NCBI GenBank assembly: GCA_964527215.1
Contig: CAZGNZ010000022.1
Coordinates: forward strand, 1 to 64,000
Source of the DNA: CAZGNZ01 sp964527215
GTDB lineage: Bacteria; Fidelibacterota; Marinisomatia; SCGC-AAA003-L08; JACNLC01
Length of the DNA stretch: 64,000 bases
Direction: 5' to 3'
Every line of letters begins with the position of its first letter. The stretch's first letter is position 1. Position numbers and translations under genes: made by a program. Positions 18,062 to 28,148 of this stretch are shown in pieces. Under the pieces are notes generated by a model, which did not search any database, was not told the DNA's origin, and saw nothing but the letters and a program-made list of their open reading frames with translations.

Positions 18062-20985
18062 ACTTCAATAATCTCATCAAATAAATCCTGATCCGCCATG
18101 ATCAAATCTCGACTGCCGATAATGCTGCGGTAGCTTTGCGCAATCAGATCACGGAATCCTTCTGCATACCCCTGCAGGTCGGATTTGGTTGTAGATTCAA
18201 TCTCCTGCAGAATCTGGTTTCTTAAGTCAGATGTAACTCCGGACAGCATCAGGTTACGGGCAAAGATGCCTTCCTGTTCAGGTGACAGCAGGGGATCAAA
18301 TGCTCCATACGTCCGGATTATCCATTGTTCCAGTTCCTCACGGCTCATCTGCAGACTGCTGACATAATCCGGAATGTTATCATACACCTCGAATGTTTTC
18401 CGCACATTTGGATCCCGATAGCTGGTGACGATGAAGGAACCGGAGTTTGCATCCAGCTGAATCCATGTGCCGTACGCGCCGCCCTGCATTCGAATATGAT
18501 TCAAAAGGTAAGAGCGGGTCAAAACAGATGTCAGAACTTCCAAAACCCCACTGTAGGGCATTCCGGCCTGATAAATGTTGCCGCCCTGCATGGCATACAC
18601 CACTTCCGCAGAGGTGCAGAATGCGGAATGATGTCCCAGAATGGGGGAAAGAGAATGTTCCGCTTCATCCGGGAGCCTGTCACTCAGGTTTTGGATCAAG
18701 TCACCGCCCAGACTGTGAATCAGTTTCAAATCCTGCTGGCCGCCGGTGGCCGAGAGTGTCACATTGTGTCTGGTAAAGATCTGCTGTTTCAGTGATTCCA
18801 TCTTCTCCAGAAACAGCTCTTCATGCATTTCATAGTTCTGAGCAAGTGCTTTCAGGGTCAAGTATGAATTATATCCGTTCACCTTTTCATTAAATATACC
18901 GCTCTGATCCTGAAACGAATTAATCCGAAGCCGGGGCAGGTACATTCCGCTGGTATGAATTTCCTGATGAATCCAGGCAAAGTCCCTTTCAACAATCTGT
19001 CTGATACGCTTGTGATCCGAAAAACTCACATTGCGCAGGACATCTGAGATCAAATGAACTGCCTGCGGAAGGTACTGACGAAGCGCTTTAAAACTGAACC
19101 ACAGCATGGGTCGGAATTGATCCGGCTGCCCGCGTTTTACATGACAGGAAAAGACGGAGTTAAATCCGCCGGTATATGCTGCCAGCGATTTCGCCAAATC
19201 TGTGTAGTTTATCTGGTTTGTGCCGATTTCAGTGACCAGTCCGGAAAAGATTTTCAAGTATGGCAGAAGTTCCGGATCAAGGTGACTCAGGTCAAATCCC
19301 AGTTGGATATATGAGATATCATTGGCATATCGATTCCAGAACAGGGCGGGTCGATTGGCAATCGTGGTCATTTCAGGAACAGGTGTCGTAATCTTTTCAG
19401 GCAAGTCATGCCGGGTCAGCGATGGCAGAGTCCCAAGCTGTTCCGGAGTGGCCGGTTCCTGCTGTTTCTCCAGCAGTCTGTTTGAATCTGCTATAAGGGT
19501 CCGGATTTGGTCTGCGGACATTTGGGCCTTGATTTTCTTCAGCTTTTCCAGACGATTTGTCTGTGCCTTTTCCAGTTTATGCTCATCCGGCAAAGTAGCG
19601 ATCAGTGCTGTTTTGGGATTGGTCAGGAGAAAGTCCCCTATCAGCTGCTCCAGATACCGTGAATGAACAGCCTTATCCCTGATTTCCGTCATCACCGCCT
19701 GAAACTGAAGTTCCCGAATCGGATCCAAATCATAAAACAATGCCCGTATTGCCTGATAGTGGTAATTCAGGCCCCGCTGGGATTCATTGGCTTCCTCACG
19801 ACGGGAAAATTCATACGCATTCAGTTCGGAGTTCAGGAGATCGGGATCAAAACCGGATTCCCTGATGTGGGTGAGTACGTCCCGATAAATTTGCTCAAAT
19901 CTGGCAGTGTGTTCCTTTTTTGTTCCGATCAGGCTGGTGATCATGGTTGATACATAGGCACTGTCATGGTATGTTCCTGCCACATCCTTGCCGATACCGG
20001 CCTCCAGCAGGGCGTTTTTCAGAGGGGATGCTTCGGAATAAAACAAAATACTGGCAATGATATCAAAAGCGGTATTCTGAACCTGATTCGTGCTGTCTGC
20101 AACCGATGACGCAATCGTCAGGTAAGTCATGGCGTCCTCCCGAGCATTTGGAGTGACTCCATAGGTGGTTTCAGATTGGACAGGCTCTGCAGGAGACTCT
20201 CCGAGATTCAATTTCCTGACGGAAGGCTGATACTGAAAATGACTGAGATACTGGTCGTTCAGAAAATCCAGTTCCTTTTTCAGGTCGGCATCACCGTAAA
20301 GGCCAATCACAGCGTTGCTGGGATGATAAAATGTCTGATGAAAATCTCGAAACTGCTCGTATGTCAGATCGACAATATTCTCCGGATTACCGCCGGAATC
20401 GCAGGCATATGTCGAACCTGGCATCAAACTCTTGAACACGGCATTGCGAACATGATACAGCGGATTGGAATATACTCCCTTCATTTCGTTGTACACAATC
20501 CCCTTGTATTTGGGAAATTCATCAGGACTGAGGAGTTCCAGCCGCCACCCTTCCTGCAGAAATGAATGCTCGTCCAGCAAAGGATACAGCGTCACATCCA
20601 GATAGACATCCATCAGGTTGAAATATTCCTTTTCGTTCCGCGATGCGAACGGATACAGTGTCATATCCGATGCGGTCATGGCGTTGAGGAAGGTCATCAA
20701 GCCCCGCTTTGACAATTCCTCAAACAGATTTTTCAACGGGAATTTCCTGGATCCGGACAAAACCGTATGTTCAATAATATGCGCTACACCGGTTGAATCC
20801 TCCGGGATGGTTTGAAAGCCAATTGTGAATGTTTTGTTGGGGTCATGATTTTTGACGGCAATGACTTTCGACTGGGTCTGTTCGTGCTGGAAGATATAGA
20901 CCTGACTTCGAATTTCTTCAATATAGCGGGTCACTTCGCAGATGAAACCGGCATATTGATCCTGATACTGGAAAACAGTTTTCAT
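18058..20985 (-). CDS. M16C metallopeptidase (presequence protease-like)
   Basis: A 975-residue inverse zinc metalloprotease. The active-site motif H69-I-I-E72-H73 lies in TGVAHIIEHTVLSGSRKFP, followed by the family stretch FLNAMTASDMTLYPFASRNEKEY. Full-length size indicates two fused M16 half-barrels as in PreP/Cym1, which degrade short unfolded peptides. No signal peptide is visible, so the enzyme is probably cytoplasmic. It is followed by the overlapping Nudix gene. Upstream lie 115 bases with a short palindromic repeat and then the HEAT-repeat gene. Confidence 0.93.
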   Translation of the reverse strand: MKTVFQYQDQYAGFICEVTRYIEEIRSQVYIFQHEQTQSKVIAVKNHDPNKTFTIGFQTIPEDSTGVAHIIEHTVLSGSRKFPLKNLFEELSKRGLMTFLNAMTASDMTLYPFASRNEKEYFNLMDVYLDVTLYPLLDEHSFLQEGWRLELLSPDEFPKYKGIVYNEMKGVYSNPLYHVRNAVFKSLMPGSTYACDSGGNPENIVDLTYEQFRDFHQTFYHPSNAVIGLYGDADLKKELDFLNDQYLSHFQYQPSVRKLNLGESPAEPVQSETTYGVTPNAREDAMTYLTIASSVADSTNQVQNTAFDIIASILFYSEASPLKNALLEAGIGKDVAGTYHDSAYVSTMITSLIGTKKEHTARFEQIYRDVLTHIRESGFDPDLLNSELNAYEFSRREEANESQRGLNYHYQAIRALFYDLDPIRELQFQAVMTEIRDKAVHSRYLEQLIGDFLLTNPKTALIATLPDEHKLEKAQTNRLEKLKKIKAQMSADQIRTLIADSNRLLEKQQEPATPEQLGTLPSLTRHDLPEKITTPVPEMTTIANRPALFWNRYANDISYIQLGFDLSHLDPELLPYLKIFSGLVTEIGTNQINYTDLAKSLAAYTGGFNSVFSCHVKRGQPDQFRPMLWFSFKALRQYLPQAVHLISDVLRNVSFSDHKRIRQIVERDFAWIHQEIHTSGMYLPRLRINSFQDQSGIFNEKVNGYNSYLTLKALAQNYEMHEELFLEKMESLKQQIFTRHNVTLSATGGQQDLKLIHSLGGDLIQNLSDRLPDEAEHSLSPILGHHSAFCTSAEVVYAMQGGNIYQAGMPYSGVLEVLTSVLTRSYLLNHIRMQGGAYGTWIQLDANSGSFIVTSYRDPNVRKTFEVYDNIPDYVSSLQMSREELEQWIIRTYGAFDPLLSPEQEGIFARNLMLSGVTSDLRNQILQEIESTTKSDLQGYAEGFRDLIAQSYRSIIGSRDLIMADQDLFDEIIEV

Positions 20986-21030
20986 ATCAGTGTTGACTTT
21001 CTGGGTTTTGCATCCTGCGATGCGATGTAT

Positions 21031-21060
21031 GAATTTCCCCGCCCGTCAGCTGGCGGATTA
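21031..21060. repeat. short intergenic quasi-palindromic repeat, copy A
   Basis: The unit GAATTTCCCCGCC followed by CGTCAGCTGGCGG can fold on itself through the CCGCC and GGCGG arms. A related copy lies at 56672-56707: both share GCGGGGAAATTC (read on one strand) and the AGCTGACGGG core, with the core inverted relative to the flank. Both sit in intergenic DNA, so this may be a dispersed REP-like element. Confidence 0.5.
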
Positions 21061-21100
21061 AAATGGATCAGGCAGCTTGTACAGATTGATTCTCTGATCC

Positions 21101-23836
21101 CTAATCGGCTGCCGGTTGCTCTGGTTCCCGAAGCAGCGAACCGGCCTGTTCTTTCCAGAATTCGTTTCTGGAACCGGTCAGCAGGTCATGTACGGTTTTT
21201 GTCAGTTCCGGCGGCTGATACTTCAGGAACTCCCGCAATATTTCACCGGCTTCTTCTGATTCAGCCGTGTGGGGAAGCAGGTCAAGCAGCATGTTTTTTT
21301 CCGTTCCAGCGGTTCGGGACAGAATCCGGACAACCGCGGACATCGGGATGTCCTTTTTTGATCGAATCAGTCCCTGGATATAACTGTTGCGCACCAGTTG
21401 TGAACTGTCCGAAAACACCAGCGGAACAAAGCTGGAGATACTGTCCGGTTGAATTCTTCCGACGGAGTAAGCAGCTCGCATACGGACATGGATGTGTGAA
21501 TCGCTGAGCAGGGGGAGCAGTGTATTCACGGAAGAATCTTTACCGATTTTCCCAAGATACAAGGCTGCCATAGCCCGCATGCGCCAGTCGGAATGACTCA
21601 GAATCTTTGTCAGGTTCGGAACTGCATCTGTCACCCTTTTGTCTCCGGTGACTTTGGCTGCCATGCCCACACTTGAATTATCCGCTGACAGGAGCGAGTC
21701 CACCAGCATTTTGCGGCAGGCAAGGGAGTCGGGCCCATCCAGCATTTTTTTCAGAATATCCACAAGGGCATGTCTTTCCCGGGCAGATTCCGTATTCAGT
21801 TTGGATGCCAGGAATTCCAATGCATTTGCTCCCTGTTCAATAATTAATTCCCGAGCCGGTTTGACGTTGTACTGAAATTTTTGAGGAGCGGTTGAGGCCT
21901 GGATGAACAGACTGTCAACGGTTGATGCCAGAGGAATTTTCAGACTGTCGGGCGGTGTCAGAAGCGGTTCGTCACTGGCGGTTTCAATTTTGGGAAAGAG
22001 ACTGAAATCCGAAAATACACCAAAAGTGGATTTGGTGGAGATTTCGTCATTCCGGTCCAAACTGCCGTATTGATCTTTCCCGCCCCCGTCCGCAAAAACG
22101 CCAATCATTCCGTAGTCGCGCCGGAAGTCGGAATATCCCATCATTGAAGAAAGCTGACGGGCCATATACGTATCATCGCCGGTTTTGTCGACCAGGATGG
22201 ATATGGCATCGGCATTACCGCCACCCATTGAGAGACTTTCCGCAGTATAATCATCATCACCCGCCATATCAAACAGTAGACCCGTGGCGATATCATGTCC
22301 GCACCCCTGAGAAACTCCGTGAGAGAAATAATGATCATTTCCGGAATCATCCAGCAGCACGCCATGAGCCATATGCACACCGGCACCCTGGGCATACTGA
22401 AAAGCCACATACCGGTCATCTCCCTGATGATCCCAAATAGCTCCCAGGGCATACCAGTAGGCAGTGGCCTGCCCGTAAATGTCGGACTGATAAACGTCGT
22501 TACCGTGGTGGTCGAAGAGCATGCCGAATCCACCGGATGCAATAGGCCTGTGACCCAGCCCGGCACCCTGAGTAAAGGCTACGAAATGAGATTCATACCT
22601 TAAAAAATCCTGATACGGACTGGTAGTAACATACACGTCATTTCCCTGAATGTCAATCAGTCCGCCGAATCCGCGTGTAAAACCAAATCCCTGCGCCTGT
22701 GCATTACTTTGATAAAAATCAGTCCCCTGATGATCGATTAAAATGCCGATTCCGAAAGCAGCGCTGCCCTGGGTGCACAATCCGGATGTGTAGCTGTCAT
22801 GTCCCTGAAAATCTTCCAGCACGGCCAGCCCGAACAAGGCTGAGCCCTGGCTGAAATCATCTGAGCTGTACAAATCATTTCCCGACCGGTCGAAAAGCAG
22901 ACTGACACCAAATACGGCACCAGCCAGGGAGTAGCTGCTGCCCAGATAACGGTCGTTTCCGTCAATATCAATCAAACAGCGAACAGGTTTGGCAGCCGCG
23001 TCGTCTTTCGTGATTTCCGGAAACAGATAGGTGTCATCCCCGCCAAAGTCAATTATCACAGCATAGTCTTCACGGTACACATCGTTTCCGGTTCCGCCGA
23101 TAAAAATGTTTCCCAATTCGGTTTTGAAAGACTGGCTGCGAACCTCATCCGGAACCGTCAGGCTGTCAAGAATTCCTGCAATGAAATCGTACAAATCGAG
23201 AGCAGGGTGAAACAGCGGCTCCAAATCAATATTTGCAGCTGAAGAATAAATCGCTTTGGATTCAGCGCGGCCTTCGATCTCCCGTTCTTTCAATTCCCAG
23301 ATACTCAGATCACCGGATTCTTCAGACATCATCAGCAGTGAATCGACCTGTTGATACACCAGATTGAAATCTGCCGTATCCAGAGATGCGACAGCGGCAT
23401 TGAGCTGTTCTCCGGTGAGAGCCACGGCATTGGCAATGCGGCGAATCTGATCCGGAAGGTGTTTTCGAACCGATCGTTTAAATTTATCACCGGCCTGATT
23501 CAGCGCTTCCGACTGGGATAGGAATAGGGATGAATCCCGGCGTGCAGACAGTTCCCATGCAATCTGACGGAGCAGTCCGTTCATATCCGACTGTGACGCC
23601 AGTGCCCATTCCCGTGTAACATCAACGGACTGGAGCGGAGTATCAAACAACTCCTTGATCAAGGGCAGTCGGTGGGCATCATCCGTAACGGAATCCCATG
23701 GAAGCCAGATATCAGAGGGCTGCATGTACATTTCCGCAAGTGCGGAATCCAGAATAGCAACTGCATCCTGGTAATTTTCACTCGGGGACGCTGATAAGCA
23801 TGTCAGAAATATCAAACCAGCGAGAAAATACTTCAT
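21101..23836 (-). CDS. secreted GND-x-Y repeat protein with C-terminal HEAT repeats
   Basis: 911 residues with a signal peptide (MKYFLAGLIFLTCLSAS). A helical region runs to about residue 240. Residues ~248-594 hold about twelve units of the form D-x-x-G-N/D-D-x-Y spaced mostly 25-36 residues apart (IDIDGNDRY, FDRSGNDLY, IDIQGNDVY, LDDSGNDHY, VDKTGDDTY), with hydrophobic Gly-rich links such as QGSALFGLAVL. This suggests a beta-solenoid, perhaps calcium-binding. Residues ~690-890 contain HEAT-like helical pairs (DWRMRAMAALYLGKIG, HIHVRMRAAYSVGRI). I know no named family. ATG 23836 is preferred over TTG 23842 because GGAAA is 6 nt before it. Likely periplasmic or surface located. Confidence 0.7.
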   Translation of the reverse strand: MKYFLAGLIFLTCLSASPSENYQDAVAILDSALAEMYMQPSDIWLPWDSVTDDAHRLPLIKELFDTPLQSVDVTREWALASQSDMNGLLRQIAWELSARRDSSLFLSQSEALNQAGDKFKRSVRKHLPDQIRRIANAVALTGEQLNAAVASLDTADFNLVYQQVDSLLMMSEESGDLSIWELKEREIEGRAESKAIYSSAANIDLEPLFHPALDLYDFIAGILDSLTVPDEVRSQSFKTELGNIFIGGTGNDVYREDYAVIIDFGGDDTYLFPEITKDDAAAKPVRCLIDIDGNDRYLGSSYSLAGAVFGVSLLFDRSGNDLYSSDDFSQGSALFGLAVLEDFQGHDSYTSGLCTQGSAAFGIGILIDHQGTDFYQSNAQAQGFGFTRGFGGLIDIQGNDVYVTTSPYQDFLRYESHFVAFTQGAGLGHRPIASGGFGMLFDHHGNDVYQSDIYGQATAYWYALGAIWDHQGDDRYVAFQYAQGAGVHMAHGVLLDDSGNDHYFSHGVSQGCGHDIATGLLFDMAGDDDYTAESLSMGGGNADAISILVDKTGDDTYMARQLSSMMGYSDFRRDYGMIGVFADGGGKDQYGSLDRNDEISTKSTFGVFSDFSLFPKIETASDEPLLTPPDSLKIPLASTVDSLFIQASTAPQKFQYNVKPARELIIEQGANALEFLASKLNTESARERHALVDILKKMLDGPDSLACRKMLVDSLLSADNSSVGMAAKVTGDKRVTDAVPNLTKILSHSDWRMRAMAALYLGKIGKDSSVNTLLPLLSDSHIHVRMRAAYSVGRIQPDSISSFVPLVFSDSSQLVRNSYIQGLIRSKKDIPMSAVVRILSRTAGTEKNMLLDLLPHTAESEEAGEILREFLKYQPPELTKTVHDLLTGSRNEFWKEQAGSLLREPEQPAAD

Positions 23837-24184
23837 AACCAATTTCCGTTATTCTGTATCGTTGATGTGTTCAATAGAAAGAATGTCTGGCCGGTCCTTT
23901 AAAATTCGAATCAACAGGTCCACCGGCCTTCTTCAGGACATTTTCGCAATGCTCAGTCGGTATAAGGAGGAATTTCAGTACGGGTATGCGATTCATTAAA
24001 TGAGCATTCTGCAGCATCTGCGGATACAGTACCGGTCGTTCATATATACCGCAGATACGGGACGGGGTTGGTTCACTGCCGTAATTCAGCAAAGACTGTG
24101 ATACAGTATGCTGTCAATCAATCGATTCTTCTGACATTAACCTCTGCATCAATGGATATCTGGCCAGTAATTTTTGCGGTACCG
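23837..24184 (-). other. 348-base interval after recA without a convincing gene
   Basis: Minus-strand frames here are open in pieces: a stretch downstream of recA reads QKLLARYPLMQRLMSEESID then TGA, and continues in the same frame for 79 codons to a stop at about 23871. It could be a decayed small gene, for instance a recA-linked one, but no recX or other family motif is visible. A TTG-started 73-codon version lacks a ribosome site. No terminator hairpin was seen. Confidence 0.3.
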
Positions 24185-25195
24185 TCAGGCTTCTTCTTTG
24201 ACTTCCATTCCCAGAAACGCTTTTACCCGGGTGGCAATTTCTTCTTTGATCTCGGCATTCTCCTTTAGGAACCGCTTTGCATTTTCCCGACCCTGTCCGA
24301 TTTTCTTTTCCTTATACGAGAACCATGCCCCGGTTTTTGATACGATGTCAGCTTTCAAAGCCAAATCAATCAAGTCTCCTTCGTATGAAATGCCTTCCCC
24401 GTACATGATATCAAATTCGGTGATCTTGAACGGAGGTGCCAATTTATTTTTCACTACCTTGACTTTTGTCCGGCTGCCGACAACATTGTCGCCTTCCTTT
24501 ATCTGGGCAATCCGACGGATATCCAGTCGGACAGAAGAATAAAACTTAAGGGCATTGCCGCCGGTAGTAGTTTCAGGATTACCGAACATAACACCGATTT
24601 TATGCCGAAGCTGGTTAATAAAGATGACACAGGTCCGGGATTTTGAAACCGTACTGGTGAGTTTTCTGAGAGCCTGCGACATCAGTCTGGCCTGCAGACC
24701 GACATGGCTGTCACCCATTTCTCCGTCAAGCTCTGCCTTGGGTACCAGCGCGGCTACAGAATCGATTACGATAATATCAACCGCTCCGCTTCTGACCAGT
24801 GTATCCGCAATCTCCAGAGCCTGCTCTCCGGTGTCCGGCTGAGATATCAGCAGGTTTTCGGTATCGACGCCCAGTTTCTTTGCATACGTGGGATCCATGG
24901 CGTGTTCTGCATCGATAAAGGCAGCATATCCGCCTGCTTTCTGCGCCTCCGCCACGATGTGAAGTGCCAGGGTGGTTTTTCCTGATGATTCCGGACCGTA
25001 TACTTCAACAATGCGTCCCCTGGGAACACCGCCGATTCCAATGGCCGAATCCAGCGAAATGGATCCTGTGGATATTGCTTCAATATTGATGGTTTTGCCG
25101 TCACCCATCTTCATGATGCTGCCTTTTCCGAATTGCCGTTCTATCTGGGCAATTGCCAGATCGATATTGCTCTCACTTGTTTTTTTTCCGGCCAT
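24185..25195 (-). CDS. recA: recombinase RecA
   Basis: A 336-residue RecA that forms filaments on single-stranded DNA, catalyses strand exchange and activates LexA cleavage. Walker [10 protein letters not shown] spans residues 67-75; also seen are [43 protein letters not shown] (L2 region) and the acidic tail. It is slightly shorter than E. coli RecA through a short C-terminal tail. AAAGGAAAG precedes the ATG. It follows thpR by 45 bases, and I saw no LexA-type box in that gap, so expression may come largely from the upstream operon. Confidence 0.98.
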   Translation of the reverse strand: MAGKKTSESNIDLAIAQIERQFGKGSIMKMGDGKTINIEAISTGSISLDSAIGIGGVPRGRIVEVYGPESSGKTTLALHIVAEAQKAGGYAAFIDAEHAMDPTYAKKLGVDTENLLISQPDTGEQALEIADTLVRSGAVDIIVIDSVAALVPKAELDGEMGDSHVGLQARLMSQALRKLTSTVSKSRTCVIFINQLRHKIGVMFGNPETTTGGNALKFYSSVRLDIRRIAQIKEGDNVVGSRTKVKVVKNKLAPPFKITEFDIMYGEGISYEGDLIDLALKADIVSKTGAWFSYKEKKIGQGRENAKRFLKENAEIKEEIATRVKAFLGMEVKEEA

Positions 25196-25240
25196 TTTGC
25201 TTTCCTTTAATTGTTACGTTATAAAAATAAAATGCAGTGT

Positions 25241-25837
25241 CTACTGCTTGTCCTGACGGAGCATAAAGTGTTCCAGAACAGTGTATTTGGCACCTGTCTG
25301 CAAAAGCTCACTCTGCACCAGTTCCACCTGATTTACCGTAAATCGAATTGGTTCATATTCGACGGATAAGAAATCATTCAATCTCAGCGCATCGGCACTG
25401 ATTCTTGATTTGATCCGTGCAATGGTGATATGGGGCTTGAAATGGTCCTTTTTGGGACTGGCTTTAAACGGCATCATTTTCGGATCAAGAGATCCCTGAA
25501 GCTGGGCAAGTTCGAATTTTCCCTGATCGATTCCCAGCCAGAGGACTTTTGGATGCCTGGAATCTGGAAATGAACCCGTTCCGGAAATCTTTACATTGAA
25601 AGAATCCTGACGAATACCGCTTTTAACCGTCTGAATCAGTTCAGGAATTCTATCTTCCGACACATTTCCAAGAAATGAAAGTGTCAGGTGCAGATTTTTC
25701 GCCAAAACCCACCGTATGTCCTGCGGTGCTGCAGATATGACCGATTTCACCATCGGAATCACCTGAGAAACCCGGCGGGGCATCTCAATCGCGATGAACA
25801 ATCTTCTGGAATGCTGTTCTGTGTTGGGTTCGGTCAT
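25241..25837 (-). CDS. thpR: RNA 2',3'-cyclic phosphodiesterase
   Basis: A 198-residue 2H phosphoesterase (LigT/ThpR). The two catalytic HxT motifs are His50 in NLHLTLSFLG and His136 in KPHITIARIK, and the N-terminal RLFIAIEMP is typical. The enzyme opens 2',3'-cyclic phosphates at RNA ends; older annotations call it 2'-5' RNA ligase. It lies between cinA and recA, a frequent bacterial arrangement. Confidence 0.95.
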   Translation of the reverse strand: MTEPNTEQHSRRLFIAIEMPRRVSQVIPMVKSVISAAPQDIRWVLAKNLHLTLSFLGNVSEDRIPELIQTVKSGIRQDSFNVKISGTGSFPDSRHPKVLWLGIDQGKFELAQLQGSLDPKMMPFKASPKKDHFKPHITIARIKSRISADALRLNDFLSVEYEPIRFTVNQVELVQSELLQTGAKYTVLEHFMLRQDKQ

Positions 25838-25872
25838 ATGAGTTCCGTACTTATTCTATGAGATTCGATGCT

Positions 25873-27117
25873 TCATTCGGACGGCTGCTGTTGTTTCAGC
25901 AGTTTCAGGCGTATCATGTTCAGTGCCGCCTGCGTTGTCATCTCGCGGTGCAGATTCCGGTTCCGGAAAAAATGAAATTTTCTGGATGCGGTACCGCTGC
26001 GGTCCGACAGGCCGATGTAAACCAGCCCCACCGGTTTTTCATCCGTTCCGCCATCGGGTCCGGAAATACCGGTAGCGCTGATACCGATATCGGCTCCGCA
26101 TAATTTTCTGACCCCGGAAGCCATCGCTTCAGCTGTCTGTGCACTGACCGCACCGAATTGTCCAATGGTGTCTGCCGGGACATTCAGCTGTTGAATTTTC
26201 ATTTCATTGCTGTAGGCGATGATGCCACCGAGGAAATACTGTGAGCTGCCGGGCTGATCGGTAAGCCATTTTCCAATCATTCCGCCTGTACATGATTCAG
26301 CGGCAGCCACGGTCAGATCGCGTTTAGTAAGCATTTCGGCAACGATCCGGACCAGTTTGTCATCATCCCGTCCGTAAACCGCCGTTCCCAGTCTGTTACT
26401 GATTTGTTCTGAGATTTCACTCAGATTTCTGCTGCCGGCAGGATTTTTACGAATTCGAATATTGACCCCGGTATGGTGGGGGAGAAAGGCGACGCTGAAA
26501 TGGTCCTTGAACTGCTCCAGAATATCCTCGATGTTTCCGTACAGCCTGCTTTCCGGGACCCCCGTTGTATTGAGGGATACTATCTCCAGATCAGACTTTG
26601 GTGGCAGGTAGTCGGGAATAACCGTGTTGGTGATCATCCCCTTCATTTCCACCGGGACTCCCGGCATGATGAAAATATGTTTGCCCTGGTGAAGGAAATG
26701 CATTCCAAGGGCAGTCCCCTTTGTGTTTGGAATAGAGTCACAGCCGGTCAGCAGCGTGGCCTGGGTCCGGTTGCTTTCAGGAATTTCCCCGAATCCACGG
26801 TCTGCAAACCGTTGCCGGAGTTCTTCAAAATACACATCATCGAAATATTCATCCGTATCGAACAGCTGTCGGAAAGCATGCTTCGTGATATCATCATGGG
26901 TGGGACCCAGCCCGCCGGTGACAAAAATAAGTTCACAGTTTTCCTCCATCAGCATACGCATGGAATTCTTAATATCTTCGAGGTGGTCACCGATCGTTAT
27001 TTTCCGTATGACGCGAACCTGATACGGCAGCAGTTTTCGCGAAATCCAGGAGGAATTGGTATCCACCGTGAATCCCTGAAGCAGTTCATCACCAATAGTC
27101 AATATTGCGGCATTCAA
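25873..27117 (-). CDS. cinA: CinA-family protein (ADP-ribose pyrophosphatase / NMN deamidase)
   Basis: A 414-residue two-domain protein. The N-terminal MoCF-like domain (AAILTIGDELLQGFTVDTNS, TGGLGPTHDDIT) is linked to nucleotide pyrophosphatase activity. The C-terminal domain (AAAESCTGGMIGKWL, SATGISGPDGGTDEKPVG) is the PncC-type NMN deamidase used in pyridine nucleotide recycling. Both domains are complete. The ATG overlaps the pgpA stop as ATGA. The pgpA-cinA-thpR-recA order is a classic competence/recombination neighbourhood. Confidence 0.96.
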   Translation of the reverse strand: MNAAILTIGDELLQGFTVDTNSSWISRKLLPYQVRVIRKITIGDHLEDIKNSMRMLMEENCELIFVTGGLGPTHDDITKHAFRQLFDTDEYFDDVYFEELRQRFADRGFGEIPESNRTQATLLTGCDSIPNTKGTALGMHFLHQGKHIFIMPGVPVEMKGMITNTVIPDYLPPKSDLEIVSLNTTGVPESRLYGNIEDILEQFKDHFSVAFLPHHTGVNIRIRKNPAGSRNLSEISEQISNRLGTAVYGRDDDKLVRIVAEMLTKRDLTVAAAESCTGGMIGKWLTDQPGSSQYFLGGIIAYSNEMKIQQLNVPADTIGQFGAVSAQTAEAMASGVRKLCGADIGISATGISGPDGGTDEKPVGLVYIGLSDRSGTASRKFHFFRNRNLHREMTTQAALNMIRLKLLKQQQPSE

Positions 27118-27560
27118 AGCAGAACCTCAAAAAATAACAGGATGATTCGGGCAAAGATGCCCGCCAGGATGTCGTCCAGCATAATACCCAGCCCGCCGTG
27201 CAGTGACTGGACCTTTCCAATGACCAGGGGTTTAAAAATATCCAGAATTCGAAAAAGACAAAAAGCGGCCGCCAGGAACCAGATTGTTTTTGGAAGCAGG
27301 AACAGAGCAAGCCACATACCGGCGACTTCATCTATTACAATTTCACCGGGATCTTTTCGACCCATATCACGACTGGTTTTTTCAGATGTGATCTGACCGA
27401 TGATTAACGCCCCCGCGATCAGTATCAGCTGGACGGGGACGGAGACCGGAACCCAGAGCTGCCAGATAATCAGAGCTGCCAGACTGGCCCATGTGCCAGG
27501 TGCAAACGGAATGAATCCGATATAACAAAATGTAGCAAAAAAGCGGGAAATCTGAGACAT
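27114..27560 (-). CDS. pgpA: phosphatidylglycerophosphatase A
   Basis: A 148-residue membrane enzyme that dephosphorylates phosphatidylglycerol phosphate to phosphatidylglycerol. Family marks are GFIPFAPGTWASL near the start, DPGEIVIDEVAGMW and the C-terminal LHGGLGIMLDDILAG, with three or four hydrophobic segments. It lies directly after pgsA (stop and ATG adjacent), placing the two consecutive steps of phosphatidylglycerol synthesis together. Confidence 0.95.
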   Translation of the reverse strand: MSQISRFFATFCYIGFIPFAPGTWASLAALIIWQLWVPVSVPVQLILIAGALIIGQITSEKTSRDMGRKDPGEIVIDEVAGMWLALFLLPKTIWFLAAAFCLFRILDIFKPLVIGKVQSLHGGLGIMLDDILAGIFARIILLFFEVLL

Positions 27561-28148
27561 TCAGGAATTCTGAAACAGAATTTTCAGGGTTTTGTAATTA
27601 AAAAAGAAATAATGCAAACCAGTATAGAATGTGACCAGAGTGGTAATTACCATCATGAAATAAATAATATGATAAGAGGTCATGACGCGGGTGAAACCGG
27701 TGATGTGATAGGACTGCATTATGAAGAAAAGCAGAATGAGGATGATGACGGTCATTTGAAGAGTGGTTTTCAGTTTGCCGGCCTTGCTGGTGATCATGGT
27801 TATACCGCGAAACTGCATCACCATTCTGAGCGCTGTAACAAGAACATCCCGAAAGGCGATGAGAATCAGCATCCAGAGTTTGACCTCTCCAAAAATCCAG
27901 AAGGAGATAAAAGCTGAAAGGACGAGGAATTTATCTGCCAGCGGATCGAGAAAGATACCTGTTTTGGATACCAGATTGTACTTGCGGGCAATCCGTCCGT
28001 CAAACGTATCGGTGACGGCAGCAACGAGAAAAACGATCAGTGCCCAGAGTTTTCCGTTGGGGGTATCCGAGAACAGCAGATACAGAAATGCTGGAATTAA
28101 AACAATACGAAAAACAGTAAGGATGTTGGGGATATGTTTTTTTGGCAT
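27561..28148 (-). CDS. pgsA: CDP-diacylglycerol--glycerol-3-phosphate 3-phosphatidyltransferase
   Basis: A 195-residue CDP-alcohol phosphatidyltransferase with about five membrane segments. The full signature D47-x2-D50-G-x2-A-R55-x8-G64-x3-D68-x3-D72 is intact. The PNILTVFRIVLIP start and the pgpA neighbour point to PgsA rather than to phosphatidylserine or cardiolipin synthase. The ATG overlaps the recR stop by one base (TGATG). Confidence 0.94.
   Translation of the reverse strand: MPKKHIPNILTVFRIVLIPAFLYLLFSDTPNGKLWALIVFLVAAVTDTFDGRIARKYNLVSKTGIFLDPLADKFLVLSAFISFWIFGEVKLWMLILIAFRDVLVTALRMVMQFRGITMITSKAGKLKTTLQMTVIILILLFFIMQSYHITGFTRVMTSYHIIYFMMVITTLVTFYTGLHYFFFNYKTLKILFQNS

Noticed and set aside
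23871..24092. 73-codon minus-strand frame downstream of recA as recX or a small gene
   Set aside because: No RecX motifs, TTG start without ribosome site, in-frame stop separates it from an upstream extension; kept only as an uncertain interval.
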